From IMG/VR virus record IMGVR_UViG_3300036761_001879, positions 1-36,630 of that record: 36,630 nucleotides of DNA; one strand, 5' to 3'. The notes under the pieces are model-generated. The model was not told the DNA's origin and searched no databases. It saw only the letters and a list, made by a program, of their open reading frames with translations. Shown piece after piece: positions 21,363 to 29,328 of the stretch (its first letter is position 1; each line of letters begins with the position of its first letter). The DNA is from a virus. A program made the position numbers and the translations under genes.

Positions 21363-21635
21363 CTAGACGTTGAAGGCGTACCGGGTCAAGGTTCTCCAGG
21401 CGTCCTCGGCCGCGGGGCCGTGCAGGTGGGGGTTAGGGGTGTTATCGTCGGCCAGGCGGATGACAAGGTGGGCCGGAATGATGTCACCCACAATGGCGCC
21501 GGCTTTCGCCTCGCCCTCGTTGAGGTCAGCCAGCGTGACCGGGCGCGGCGGGGTATAGTCCGCGACGGTGATGGCCGACACGCGGACCAGTGTCGTCTCG
21601 TCGAGCATGATGAACGCGGGAAGTAGAACGGTCAT
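21363..21635 (-). CDS. Unknown 90-residue protein
   Basis: Begins MTVLLPAFIMLDETTLVRVS. It has beta-like N-terminal strands, no Cys and an acidic middle (TLADLNEGEAKAGAIVGD). It is flanked on both sides by copies of the intergenic RNA element, whose Shine-Dalgarno (AAGGGAGA) serves it. No function is recognised. Confidence 0.6.
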   Translation of the reverse strand: MTVLLPAFIMLDETTLVRVSAITVADYTPPRPVTLADLNEGEAKAGAIVGDIIPAHLVIRLADDNTPNPHLHGPAAEDAWRTLTRYAFNV

Positions 21636-21708
21636 GATGTTCTCCCTTGTGAGGCTGAACCGCCTCTGCCCGGGCAGGTCCGCGTGGACCTGCCCGGTGA
21701 GTGGCGTG
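21636..21708 (-). repeat. Repeated intergenic RNA element (copy 2)
   Basis: A perfect 11-bp variable stem (21696-21671) with a 4-base loop, then GAGGCGGTTCAGCCTC (21666-21651), then AAGGGAGA. It is nearly identical to copy 1 throughout. Confidence 0.8.
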
Positions 21709-22557
21709 TCAGGCTTGCGCGGCCACCAGCTCTGCGGCCGGGGCCGTGGTCTTCGCCGGCAGGCCGGCAGTCAAGACCTTCTGCGCGGCCGAGAAGATGC
21801 GCCGCGCGGACTGCTCGCTGATCGTCTCGCCGTCGTGCAACCAGCCCTGGATGTAGCCGCGGCTGTCGGCCGTGTCGCCCATCTGAAGCGCTTCCGCGCA
21901 CAGCAGGGCAACGCCCTCGGCCTCGACTTCGCGGATGTGGCGCGGCGTGCGGGGCGTGTCATCCATGCGCGCACCCTCGGCCGTGTGACCGAGCAGGACG
22001 TGTGCAAACTCGTGGAAGCGCGTTCGTACCGGCGTCGGGTCGAGCGGGTTGACCGCATAGCGCCGGGCGATGGCGTACCCCATCGCGTTGCCGTCGGTAT
22101 GCTGGAAGGTCTCGCGGGTGATGTCGAGCGCCCGTTCGGCCTGGTCGGCGTTCCATTCGTCGGCCGGCAGCTCGTCGGGCATCGCTTCACCGTCGGTCTG
22201 GCTCAGGATGAACCAGTGCGGCTTGAGGGCAAACCAGGTATAGGTCTCGCCCGTCTTCTCGCCGTTTGCGTCTTTCTCGGGCAGCGGGATGGGCATCCAC
22301 AAGTACACGGCCTTCTCGTCGCGCCGCACCTGGCGCCCCAACTTCTGCCAGCCCTTGTAGGTGTTGATGGGGCCGGCCGGGATGCCGCGCACGTAGCACT
22401 GCCACAGCGCCAGCATCTGGTTGCCGATGCTGTAGCCGTGGAAGGTGCGGAAGGCAGTCGAGATCGTTCCGGGCTCGGTGACCGCTCGATTGAGCAGGTC
22501 GCGCCAGTCGGCGCCGATGCGCGGGGACGTGCTGGTCGTCGTTCGTCGGGTGGTCAT
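21709..22557 (-). CDS. ArdC-like anti-restriction / ssDNA-binding metalloprotein
   Basis: 282 residues from ATG 22557. The N-terminal part (YSIGNQMLALWQCYVRGIPA, NTYKGWQKLGRQVRRDEKAV) matches the ArdC N-terminal single-strand DNA-binding domain (Y/S-x2-N-x2-LL ... GW...GR.V..GEK). The C-terminal part has HEFAHVLLGH (His182, Glu183, His186), a zincin HExxH site, and a downstream Glu in REVEAEGVA as probable third ligand. ArdC proteins from plasmids protect incoming DNA from restriction. It lies mid-operon, among small unknown proteins, and is likely expressed early. Confidence 0.82.
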   Translation of the reverse strand: MTTRRTTTSTSPRIGADWRDLLNRAVTEPGTISTAFRTFHGYSIGNQMLALWQCYVRGIPAGPINTYKGWQKLGRQVRRDEKAVYLWMPIPLPEKDANGEKTGETYTWFALKPHWFILSQTDGEAMPDELPADEWNADQAERALDITRETFQHTDGNAMGYAIARRYAVNPLDPTPVRTRFHEFAHVLLGHTAEGARMDDTPRTPRHIREVEAEGVALLCAEALQMGDTADSRGYIQGWLHDGETISEQSARRIFSAAQKVLTAGLPAKTTAPAAELVAAQA

Positions 22558-22656
22558 GGTGGTCTCCCTTGAGGCGCATAAGTCGTTCAACCCTGGCGGG
22601 TCCTCGCCGACGTCGGTCACAGGACCGGCGCCGAGCGGCGAGCCACCAGGCGCGTG
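22558..22656 (-). other. Intergenic segment with partial RNA element
   Basis: It shares only the 3' end of the repeated element (GCGCCTCAAGGGAGACCAC) before the ArdC-like start. The rest can form a different, longer fold (CTCGCCG near 22641 against CGGCGAG near 22605). It appears to be a replaced or degenerate copy. Confidence 0.5.
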
Positions 22657-22932
22657 CTAGATCTGATGCGCTTCCGCGCGCGCGAGCACTGCTTCCTCGA
22701 GCAGCCCTAGCACGACGTTCTCGCCGGGGGCGGCGATGATGTCACTCACCAGCCGCATCACCCGGTCCAGCCCCAGGTCTTCGATCATCCCGCGCATGTC
22801 GATGGCGGCGATGGTGAAGAGCTTCCGGCTGGCCAACAGCCGGCTGCGTTCCTGCGCCAGGCCGTAGCTGGTGCTGAAGGCGAAGGGGCGGGTCGTGCGT
22901 GGCTTGCCATTCGTCGAGCCGTAGGTGGTCAT
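22657..22932 (-). CDS. Unknown 91-residue protein
   Basis: Start at 22932 (MTTYGSTNGKPRTTRPFAFS), with the shared Shine-Dalgarno AAGGGAGA. The C-terminal two thirds are helical with alternating hydrophobic residues (MRGMIEDLGLDRVMRLVSDI). Its N-terminal MTTY resembles that of the 140-residue protein at 21284. No function is recognised. Confidence 0.6.
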   Translation of the reverse strand: MTTYGSTNGKPRTTRPFAFSTSYGLAQERSRLLASRKLFTIAAIDMRGMIEDLGLDRVMRLVSDIIAAPGENVVLGLLEEAVLARAEAHQI

Positions 22933-23010
22933 GTGTCTCTCCCTTGAGGCTGAGCCGCCTCCGCTCCGGCCGGACCGCCTGGTCCGGCCGGATGGGTCGA
23001 GGCTCAACTT
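22933..23010 (-). repeat. Repeated intergenic RNA element (copy 3)
   Basis: The variable stem is a perfect 12 bp (22992-22965, TCCGGCCGGACC and its complement) of different sequence from copies 1 and 2. It is followed by GAGGCGGCTCAGCCTC (22961-22946) and AAGGGAGA. The different but fully paired stem is covariation evidence for RNA structure. Confidence 0.8.
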
Positions 23011-23244
23011 CTAGTTTCGAAGCGAATTCAATGTCTGTGCGACCATTTTGAGTTTCTCTTCGGCATTGAAAATCTCAAAGCCGACCGAGAAGGGTTCGCC
23101 CTCGCGCCATGTCTGGCCGGACAGCTTTCTGGCCTTCTCGGTTTCTGCGCATGCCAGGTCAAGGTAATGGAGTGCTTTCGCGAGCGCGCTATTGAACCGA
23201 GCGACTTGCGTTCCGGGGTCGAGCGGGCTATTTGGGGTAGTCAT
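23011..23244 (-). CDS. Unknown 77-residue helical protein
   Basis: Begins MTTPNSPLDPGTQVARFNSA and is mostly helical (ALAKALHYLDLACAETEKAR; NAEEKLKMVAQTLNSLRN). It resembles the 74-residue protein at 23543 in size and in the helix LLEKACLKIDLAREV, so they may be paralogues. RNA elements flank it on both sides. Confidence 0.6.
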   Translation of the reverse strand: MTTPNSPLDPGTQVARFNSALAKALHYLDLACAETEKARKLSGQTWREGEPFSVGFEIFNAEEKLKMVAQTLNSLRN

Positions 23245-23318
23245 GGTCGGTCTCCCTTGAGGCTGAACCGCCTCTGCCCTGCCGCGACGCGGGTCGTGGC
23301 AGGTGAGCGGCGTGTCAA
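23245..23318 (-). repeat. Repeated intergenic RNA element (copy 4)
   Basis: The variable stem (23303-23278) pairs over 11 positions with one A/C mismatch and has yet another sequence. The conserved hairpin is at 23274-23259, followed by AAGGGAGA before the 23244 gene. Confidence 0.8.
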
Positions 23319-23543
23319 CTAGTAGTCCTTGCCGATGAAGAGGCGGATTTTCTGCGCGGCCTGCATGGTCGGCTCTTTCATGGCGTAGAGCTTTTCCTCG
23401 AGCGCCTGGGTGCCCGGTTCGTCGCGGACGACTTCGCGCGCCAGGTCGATCTTCAAGCAGGCCTTCTCGAGCAGCGCGTGCGCCTCGGTCAACAGACGGG
23501 CAATGCGGATGTTCTGGTAGGCTGTTTTCGATTCGGCGGTCAT
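23319..23543 (-). CDS. Unknown 74-residue helical protein
   Basis: First clear gene of the leftward operon, about 335 bases after the predicted transcription start. It is helical throughout (KTAYQNIRIARLLTEAHALL, EKLYAMKEPTMQAAQKIRLF), with a GGGAGA Shine-Dalgarno. Possibly related to the 77-residue protein at 23244. It may dimerise through its helices; no function is recognised. Confidence 0.6.
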   Translation of the reverse strand: MTAESKTAYQNIRIARLLTEAHALLEKACLKIDLAREVVRDEPGTQALEEKLYAMKEPTMQAAQKIRLFIGKDY

Positions 23544-23655
23544 GGTGGTCTCCCGGGTGAATGGCGGGTCGAGTTACCCTGACCGCCCGGCAACCTGTCG
23601 GCTGCTGGGCGGATGTGTCTCTCGACTTTTCTGCGCGCCCGTTTTACGGCTTGGC

Positions 23656-23817
23656 CTACTCGGGCGGGCGATGTTCGGCGGTGGTCTCTGCGGCGGCGTC
23701 TCGCTGGGCCTTCGGTCTGTCTTTTTCTCTTCGTTCCCGCGCCTGTGCCGGTGGTCGTTCTTCGGCTCTCCCCGGGCGGCGGGCGATTTGATCTGGTGCA
23801 CCTGGGGCCTCGGTCAT
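23656..23817 (-). CDS. Possible 53-residue leader ORF
   Basis: The frame begins MTEAPGAPDQIARRPGRAEE and continues as an Arg/Glu/Ala-rich low-complexity sequence. A second frame (23801-23574, GTG start, 75 residues, very basic) overlaps it. Neither has a clear Shine-Dalgarno. The minus strand is purine-rich, as in a transcribed leader, but coding is doubtful. Confidence 0.2.
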   Translation of the reverse strand: MTEAPGAPDQIARRPGRAEERPPAQARERREKDRPKAQRDAAAETTAEHRPPE

Positions 23818-23884
23818 CAGCGGCGTGCGCTGGTGCAGGGCCTTGCGTCGATTGTTAAGGTGCCGTTCCCCGTTCTTGTTAATA

Positions 23885-23913
23885 AGTATATACCGGTTCC
23901 GGCAGTAAGTCAA
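23885..23913 (-). promoter_or_regulatory. Leftward promoter of the ArdC operon
   Basis: On the minus strand TTGACT (23913-23908), a 17-base spacer and TATACT (23890-23885): five of six matches in each hexamer. Transcription would start near 23878 and run through the genes from 23543 to 20632. Confidence 0.8.
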
Positions 23914-23999
23914 GCCGGCCGGGGGGGGCCTCTTGCGGCATGTGGTAGGATAAGGCTGGAATTCGGGGAAGATTTTGCCCTGCAACTGGTGACATTGCC

Positions 24000-24013
24000 T
24001 TTCCGCGGAAATA
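24000..24013. promoter_or_regulatory. Palindromic site TTTCCGCGGAAATA (copy 3)
   Basis: Exact copy, 55 bases before the small terminase gene, at the head of the late operon. It is where a regulator of late transcription, or a packaging or partition protein, could act. Confidence 0.7.
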
Positions 24014-24068
24014 CCCCCTCCCAGCCCGTGGCGGGTGGCGGAACGACGTAGGCCAGATCTGAGGCGGG

Positions 24069-24518
24069 ATGCCGAAAGCCAAGCGCGCCGGGTCTGCAAA
24101 ACAGAAAAAGAACACGCCGCGGCCGGCGAAGACCACGCCCGGCAAGCGGCGCGCACCACGCACGGCCTGGCAGCCGGGGCAGTCCGGCAACCCGCGCGGG
24201 CGGCCGCCGGTGGGCCTGGCTGCAGCCGAGCTCGTGCGCCGCATCGGCGACGAGGTGATGGTCTCGCCCGACGGCAAAGTCCACATGACCCGGCTCGAGG
24301 GCGTGGTGCGGCGCATGTATCTTCTGGCGGGCAACGGCAACGTGCAGGCGGCGACCATCCTCTTCAACCGGGGCTGGGGCATGCCGCCGCAGACGATCGA
24401 AGGCGAGCTCACGACGTACACTCCCGAGCAACTCGAGAAGCAGCGCCGGTCGCGGATGAAGGCGGTCATGCCCGCGCTGGCGCGCATGGTGCAGAGGCTC
24501 AACGCCGAGGATGCCTGA
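24069..24518 (+). CDS. Small terminase subunit-like protein (DUF5681-like)
   Basis: 149 residues. A basic N-terminus (MPKAKRAGSAKQKKNTPRPA) leads to TAWQPGQSGNPRGRPP, the signature of the DUF5681 proteins found just before large terminases. The C-terminal part is helical. The stop is directly followed by the GTG start of the large terminase. The role in recognising DNA for packaging is inferred from position and motif. Confidence 0.7.
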   Translation: MPKAKRAGSAKQKKNTPRPAKTTPGKRRAPRTAWQPGQSGNPRGRPPVGLAAAELVRRIGDEVMVSPDGKVHMTRLEGVVRRMYLLAGNGNVQAATILFNRGWGMPPQTIEGELTTYTPEQLEKQRRSRMKAVMPALARMVQRLNAEDA

Positions 24519-25958
24519 GTGCCAGGCCGGCCGTTCGAGCCTTCGCCGTCTCTTGACTTCCTGCTCGCGAACCTGGACCTGCCCGAGGCGACCGGCGAGC
24601 CGGGTGCGACCTGGCAGGACTTCCAGCTCGAGCACCTGAACCTTAACAAGCTACTCGCGATAGAGACCAAGAGCCGGCAGGTCGGCTGGTCGTGGACGTG
24701 CGCGGCCGAGGCCGTGGCGAATGCGGCGCTGGTCCACCGCTCCACCTCGATCTTCGTCTCGATCAACATGGACGAGTCGAAGGAGAAGGTGCGCTACGCC
24801 AAGACCATCAACGAGGCTCTGGCGCGCGACGTGCGCCTGCGGATGATCGGCGACAGCGCGACCGAGGTCGAGTACGCCAACGGGTCGCGCATCATCAGCC
24901 ACCCCTGCCGGCCGGTGCGCGGCAAGGCGAAGGCCAACGTCTACCTGGACGAGTTCGCGCACTACCCGAAGGACCGGGAGATCTATGCCAGCGCCTTGCC
25001 GGTCACGTCGCGCGGCGGCCTCTTGCGGGTCGGGTCATCACCCCTGGGCGCGGCGGGCATGTTCTGGGAGATTGCGGAACAGAAGCTGCGCCCCTACCCG
25101 GGCTACTGGCGCCGCTCAATTCCGTGGTGGCTGGTGACGGGCCTGTGCCGCAACGTGGAGGCAGCCCGCCAGCAGGCGCCGGCCATGACGACGGAGGAGC
25201 GCGTGACGAAGTTCGCCTCGATGCGCCTGGCCGAGATCTTCGAGAACATGCCGCTCGGCGACTACCAGCAAGAGTACGAGTGCGCGACGGTCGACGAGCA
25301 GATTGCCTGGGTGCCCTGGGAGATCATCAAGGCCAACCAGGAAGGCGCCGAGACGCTGCTCTTCTGGCAGGCGCACAGTGTCGAGCAGGCCTTCGCCGCC
25401 ATCGAGGCGATGGCCGCCGACCTGCGGAAGATCGAGGCGGCCTTCTGCGGCGGGCTGGACGTCGGGCGCAAGAAGGACCTGACCGAGATTACACTGCTCG
25501 GGAAAGGCACGACCGGCCACCTGCCATACCGCCTGGGCGTGAGTCTGGCGGGGGTGAAGTTTGACGACCAGAAGGCGGTGGTCGACCGCATGCTCGAGCG
25601 GCTGCCGGTAACCCTGCTCTTGGTTGACCAGACCGGCCTGGGCATGCAGATGGCCGAGGACCTACACACCAAGCACAAAGCGCGAGTAGAGGGCGTCGAC
25701 TTTACCAACGAGAGGAAGGAGCTGTGGGCGGTCGAGCTCAAGGTGCGCATGGAGCGTCGCGCGCTGCCGCTGCCGCTTGACCGAGAGCTGGTCTACCAGG
25801 TCCACAGCATCAAGCGAAAGATGACCGAGGCCAAGAACGCGGTCTTCGATGTCGATGCGAATGCCAAGCACCACGCGGACAAGTTCTGGTCGCTGGCCCT
25901 GGCCTGCTGGGCGGGCAAGGGGTCGCGCAAGGCAACGCTGAGGGCAGGATGGCTCTGA
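24519..25958 (+). CDS. terL: Terminase large subunit
   Basis: 479 residues from a GTG placed directly after the small-subunit stop. KSRQVGWSW (51-59) is the terminase form of Walker A, and VYLDEFAHY (Asp144-Glu145) is Walker B. The nuclease domain has LDVGRKKD (Asp314, Asp320), LLVDQTG (Asp370) and HADKFW (Asp454), the spaced acidic residues of an RNase H-like fold. The protein pumps DNA into the prohead and cuts it. Length is typical. It overlaps the portal gene by 10 bases. Confidence 0.93.
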   Translation: MPGRPFEPSPSLDFLLANLDLPEATGEPGATWQDFQLEHLNLNKLLAIETKSRQVGWSWTCAAEAVANAALVHRSTSIFVSINMDESKEKVRYAKTINEALARDVRLRMIGDSATEVEYANGSRIISHPCRPVRGKAKANVYLDEFAHYPKDREIYASALPVTSRGGLLRVGSSPLGAAGMFWEIAEQKLRPYPGYWRRSIPWWLVTGLCRNVEAARQQAPAMTTEERVTKFASMRLAEIFENMPLGDYQQEYECATVDEQIAWVPWEIIKANQEGAETLLFWQAHSVEQAFAAIEAMAADLRKIEAAFCGGLDVGRKKDLTEITLLGKGTTGHLPYRLGVSLAGVKFDDQKAVVDRMLERLPVTLLLVDQTGLGMQMAEDLHTKHKARVEGVDFTNERKELWAVELKVRMERRALPLPLDRELVYQVHSIKRKMTEAKNAVFDVDANAKHHADKFWSLALACWAGKGSRKATLRAGWL

Positions 25959-28123
25959 CCGATAGCATCAGACACTGGGCCGCCAAGACAATCCTCAAGT
26001 GGGGCAACGTCGTTCTCGTGCCGCAATGGGAACGGCGGAGCTTCATGCAGCCGACGTTCCGCAATCTCGCGGTCGAAGGCTACCGCGGCAACGGCATCAT
26101 CTTCGCTTGCCTGTCGGCCTGGGCCTTCTCCTTCCCCGAGCCGCCGCTGCTGGTCTGGGAGGAGGGGCCGGGCGGCCGCGTGCCACTGCCCATGCATGGT
26201 CTCTCGCAACTGCTGCGCCGGCCCAACCCGCAGATGGGCCTATCGGAGCTGTTGCAGTTCTCGATCGTCTACATGGGCATCGGCGGCAACTGCTACTGGT
26301 ACAAGGTACGGTCGGCCGCCGGCCGCCCGGTCGAGCTGTGGCCGCTGCACGACGGGCAGATCAACCCGGTCGCCGGCGAGCACCGCATGATCGACCACTA
26401 CGAATTCCTGGGCGCGACCGGCGCGCCTCTGCCCATCCCCGCCGAAGACATCGTTCACTTCAAATGGATGCCCGACCCGTTGCAGCCGCAGCGCGGGCTC
26501 GGCCCGCTGATGGCGGTCCTGCGCGAGGTCGACACCGACAACGAGGCCACCCGCTACGTCTTCGCCCTGCTCAAGAACGACGCCATGCCGCGCCTGGCCA
26601 TCACCGTGCCCGAGACGCGCGGCGAGCTGTCGCCCGAAGAGCATGCCCGCCTGCGCGAGGAGTTTACCGAGAAGCACGGCGGCACCCAGCGCGGAGGCAT
26701 CGCCCTGCTCGAGGCCGGCCTGGACATCAGGCCGATTGCGCTCAACCTGAAGGAAATGGAATTCGGCACGCTGCGCGACGTGCCCGAGGCGCGCCTGTGC
26801 TCGGCCTTCCGCGTGCCGGCGGTCGTCGTCGGGGCCAACGTCGGCCTGTCGAAGGGCGGCCAGTTTGCCAACCACAAAGAGTCGGTGCTCGACTTCACCG
26901 AGCGCAGCCTGGTGCCGGCCTGGGGAATGTTTGACGATAAGGTGACGGCCGACCTCTTGCCCGAGTTCGGCGGCACGCCGCGCCAGGTCGTGATGTTCGA
27001 CACCGACCGCGTCGTCGCCCTGGCCGACAAGCGTGCAACCGAGCGCCAGTGGGCGCTGACTGGGCTGACAGCGGGCGGCCTCCTGGTGAACGAATTCCGC
27101 GCGGCCGCGGGCCTGCCTCCTGACGACGGCGGCAACATCTATCTGCGCGGCTTCGCCGTGACCGAGGTGCCCGGGCGGGTGCCGGCGCCGGCCAAGACAG
27201 GACGCAAGGACGGCGAAGGCTGGGCGCCGTGCGAGGCCTGCGGGCGCACTGACCGCGCCGACCCGGACACGAAATGCTGCCGCGGCTGCGGGTCGCCTCG
27301 CAAGTTAACGAAGGACCTGCCGCGGCGGGGCGTGCCGAAGTCATGGAAGGCGCTGTCACCTGACCTGGTCCGCAAGGCCGAAGCGGCCGTCGCCGCCCAG
27401 CGCGCCATCCGGGCGATGGTCGTCCGGCACATGGAGAGCGGCCTCGACGACTGGCTGACGCAGCTCGCCGACCGGGTGGTCGCCCGGGCGCGCAAGGACT
27501 GGACGCCGAAGCGGGTCCAAGCGAAGGACCTGCCCAATGCGGAAGACCTACTGACCGACACCGACGCCGACGAGCTGACGGCCATCATCAAGCGCTACTT
27601 CGTCGAGCTGCTGGGTGCGACGTGGCCGCTGGTTGACGCCGAGATCGGCATCACTGTTGCCTTCGACCTCAAGGACCCGGCTGTCATCCGCGTCCTGGCC
27701 ACGGCCGGCCAGGACGTGCGGAAGATCAACCAGACCACGCTCGATGAGCTCAGGCGTGCGCTACAATATGGGGCAGACCAGGGCTGGAGCATTCAGAACC
27801 TGGTCGCCGGCGATGCCGAGGCGGGCATCCTGGGCCTGCGCCAGATCATCGAGGAGGTCTACAAGGGCCGCGCCCGGACGATTGCCCGCACCGAGCTAGG
27901 CACCGCGCAGAACCTGGGCACCGCTGCCCGCTACCGCGCCGCCGGGCTCGAGCACGTGCTGATCTTCGACGACGGCCAGGGCGATGAAGACGAGGAGTGC
28001 GTGGTCGCCAACGGCGCCGTGTGGACTCTCGATGAGTTTGACGAGAACCCGCTCGAGCATCCGAATTGCGTGAGGTGCGGGTCGCCTTATCTGCCCGAGC
28101 TCATGGCAGGCACGGAGGAGTAG
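25949..28123 (+). CDS. Portal protein fused to zinc ribbon and MuF-like domain
   Basis: 724 residues, far longer than the ~400 of an HK97 portal. Residues ~1-400 are the portal (GNCYWYKVRSAAGRPVELWP; EDIVHFKWMPDP; GLSKGGQFANHKES). A four-Cys zinc ribbon follows (C428, C431, C444, C447). The rest, with ARTIARTELGTAQNLGTAAR and WTLDEFDENPLEHPNCVRCG, matches the MuF/SPP1 gp7 minor head domain usually encoded by a separate gene. The portal forms the DNA entry ring, and MuF proteins attach inside it and can be ejected. No frameshift is seen, so the fusion is real as sequenced. Confidence 0.88.
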   Translation: MALTDSIRHWAAKTILKWGNVVLVPQWERRSFMQPTFRNLAVEGYRGNGIIFACLSAWAFSFPEPPLLVWEEGPGGRVPLPMHGLSQLLRRPNPQMGLSELLQFSIVYMGIGGNCYWYKVRSAAGRPVELWPLHDGQINPVAGEHRMIDHYEFLGATGAPLPIPAEDIVHFKWMPDPLQPQRGLGPLMAVLREVDTDNEATRYVFALLKNDAMPRLAITVPETRGELSPEEHARLREEFTEKHGGTQRGGIALLEAGLDIRPIALNLKEMEFGTLRDVPEARLCSAFRVPAVVVGANVGLSKGGQFANHKESVLDFTERSLVPAWGMFDDKVTADLLPEFGGTPRQVVMFDTDRVVALADKRATERQWALTGLTAGGLLVNEFRAAAGLPPDDGGNIYLRGFAVTEVPGRVPAPAKTGRKDGEGWAPCEACGRTDRADPDTKCCRGCGSPRKLTKDLPRRGVPKSWKALSPDLVRKAEAAVAAQRAIRAMVVRHMESGLDDWLTQLADRVVARARKDWTPKRVQAKDLPNAEDLLTDTDADELTAIIKRYFVELLGATWPLVDAEIGITVAFDLKDPAVIRVLATAGQDVRKINQTTLDELRRALQYGADQGWSIQNLVAGDAEAGILGLRQIIEEVYKGRARTIARTELGTAQNLGTAARYRAAGLEHVLIFDDGQGDEDEECVVANGAVWTLDEFDENPLEHPNCVRCGSPYLPELMAGTEE

Positions 28124-28126
28124 ACG

Positions 28127-29296
28127 ATGCGTACAAAATCCGACGCGCTCTATTTGCGGCTGCGCGAGGCCGGCGCCCTGCGCCAGAAGGCGGCGCCGCT
28201 CTACGTCAAGGGCATCGAGGACCGCACGGTCAAGCAGATCTTCGCGGTCATGGGCAACGTGGACGACGGCGGCGAGCGCATTCACCCGGGCGCCTTCGCC
28301 AAGACCATCCTCGAGGACGTCGACCGGGTGCGCGTGCTCTGGCAGCATGACCGCTGGGAGCCGCCCATCGGCGTGCCGCTGGTGGTGAAGGAGCTTCCGC
28401 GCGAGGACCTGCCGGCCGAGCTCTTGGTCGACGAGCCGGACGCCACCGGCGCGCTGTACGCCGAGATCAAATACATCGACACGCCGCGTGGGAACGAAGT
28501 GCTGGTCGGCATCCGCGAGAAGGCCATCCGCGAGAATTCGTTCATGTACGACGAGGTCACAGCCAGCGAGACCGTCATGGGTGAGGAGAAGGTGCGCGAG
28601 CTGATCGAGCTGCGCCTGTGGGATTTGTCGCCGGTCAACTGGGGCATGAATCCCGCGACCCTCAACCTGAAGGCAGCCCTGCCCTACCGCGACACCGGTG
28701 TCGCCAGTGAAGATCTGGCCTGGTCGGCGCCCGGGCTGGCCGACTTCACCGAGGCGGTCTGGGACGACCTGGCGGACACCGAGCGCCGTCGTATCGCGGC
28801 GCACTTCGCATGGGCCGAGGCCATGCCGCCCGCCTCGTTCGGCCAACTCAAATTGCCGCATCACACGGCCGGCAAGTCGGGCGTCGGGCCGGCGGTCTGG
28901 CGCGCATGCGCGGCCGCGATGGGCGCCCTCATGGGCGGCCGCGGGGGCGTGTCCGTGCCCGACGGCGACCGGCGCGGCATCTACGACCACCTGGTCGGCC
29001 ACTACAAGCAGTTCGAGAAGACGCCGCCCGATTTCAAAATGCTCGAGGCGGTCCACCAGCACTACATCGCCTGCGCCACCTTCGCCTCGATCGACCTGGA
29101 CCCGGCGAAGGGCGCGGCCAACGTGGCCTACGATGCCGCGATGCGGGCGATGAACGAGACGCAAACCAAGCTCGAGGCGCTCATGCCAGCCGATGGGCCG
29201 CGCCCGGCCAGCCCGGCGCACCCGTCACTGACCCTAGAGTCCCTCAAGCTTCAAGCGCAATCGACGCGGACGCGGATTGCGCTGCACGCCAAGTAG
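28127..29296 (+). CDS. Prohead maturation protease
   Basis: 389 residues. The N-terminal ~180 match the HK97 prohead protease family: GERIHPGAFAKTI, the His of LWQHDRWEPPIG and the likely nucleophile Ser in REKAIRENSFMY, then LWDLSPVNWGMNPA. A C-terminal extension (SFGQLKLPHHTAGKSGVGPA; GIYDHLVGHYKQFEK) is of the kind fused to proteases in related phages. It cleaves the capsid N-terminal arm during maturation. It lies between portal and capsid as expected. Confidence 0.85.
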   Translation: MRTKSDALYLRLREAGALRQKAAPLYVKGIEDRTVKQIFAVMGNVDDGGERIHPGAFAKTILEDVDRVRVLWQHDRWEPPIGVPLVVKELPREDLPAELLVDEPDATGALYAEIKYIDTPRGNEVLVGIREKAIRENSFMYDEVTASETVMGEEKVRELIELRLWDLSPVNWGMNPATLNLKAALPYRDTGVASEDLAWSAPGLADFTEAVWDDLADTERRRIAAHFAWAEAMPPASFGQLKLPHHTAGKSGVGPAVWRACAAAMGALMGGRGGVSVPDGDRRGIYDHLVGHYKQFEKTPPDFKMLEAVHQHYIACATFASIDLDPAKGAANVAYDAAMRAMNETQTKLEALMPADGPRPASPAHPSLTLESLKLQAQSTRTRIALHAK

Positions 29297-29328
29297 TCGC
29301 GAGACAATTCGACTCCCTGGAGGTTCCA

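Larger units (their letters stand above)
23544..24068. other. Intergenic region between leftward operon and late operon
   Basis: It holds the leftward promoter (23885-23913), a long purine-rich leader for the leftward operon with weak small ORFs, and the palindrome at 24000-24013 upstream of the terminase genes. I find no good rightward sigma-70 promoter here; the best is a weak TTGCGG...TGGAAT pair near 23934-23963. The late promoter is therefore not identified and may depend on an activator. Confidence 0.6.

Noticed and set aside
20862-23318. CRISPR array from the repeated 16-mer GAGGCTGAACCGCCTC
   Set aside because: The copies lie 350 to 1,300 bases apart between genes and are RNA-like hairpins; there are no spacer units and no cas genes.
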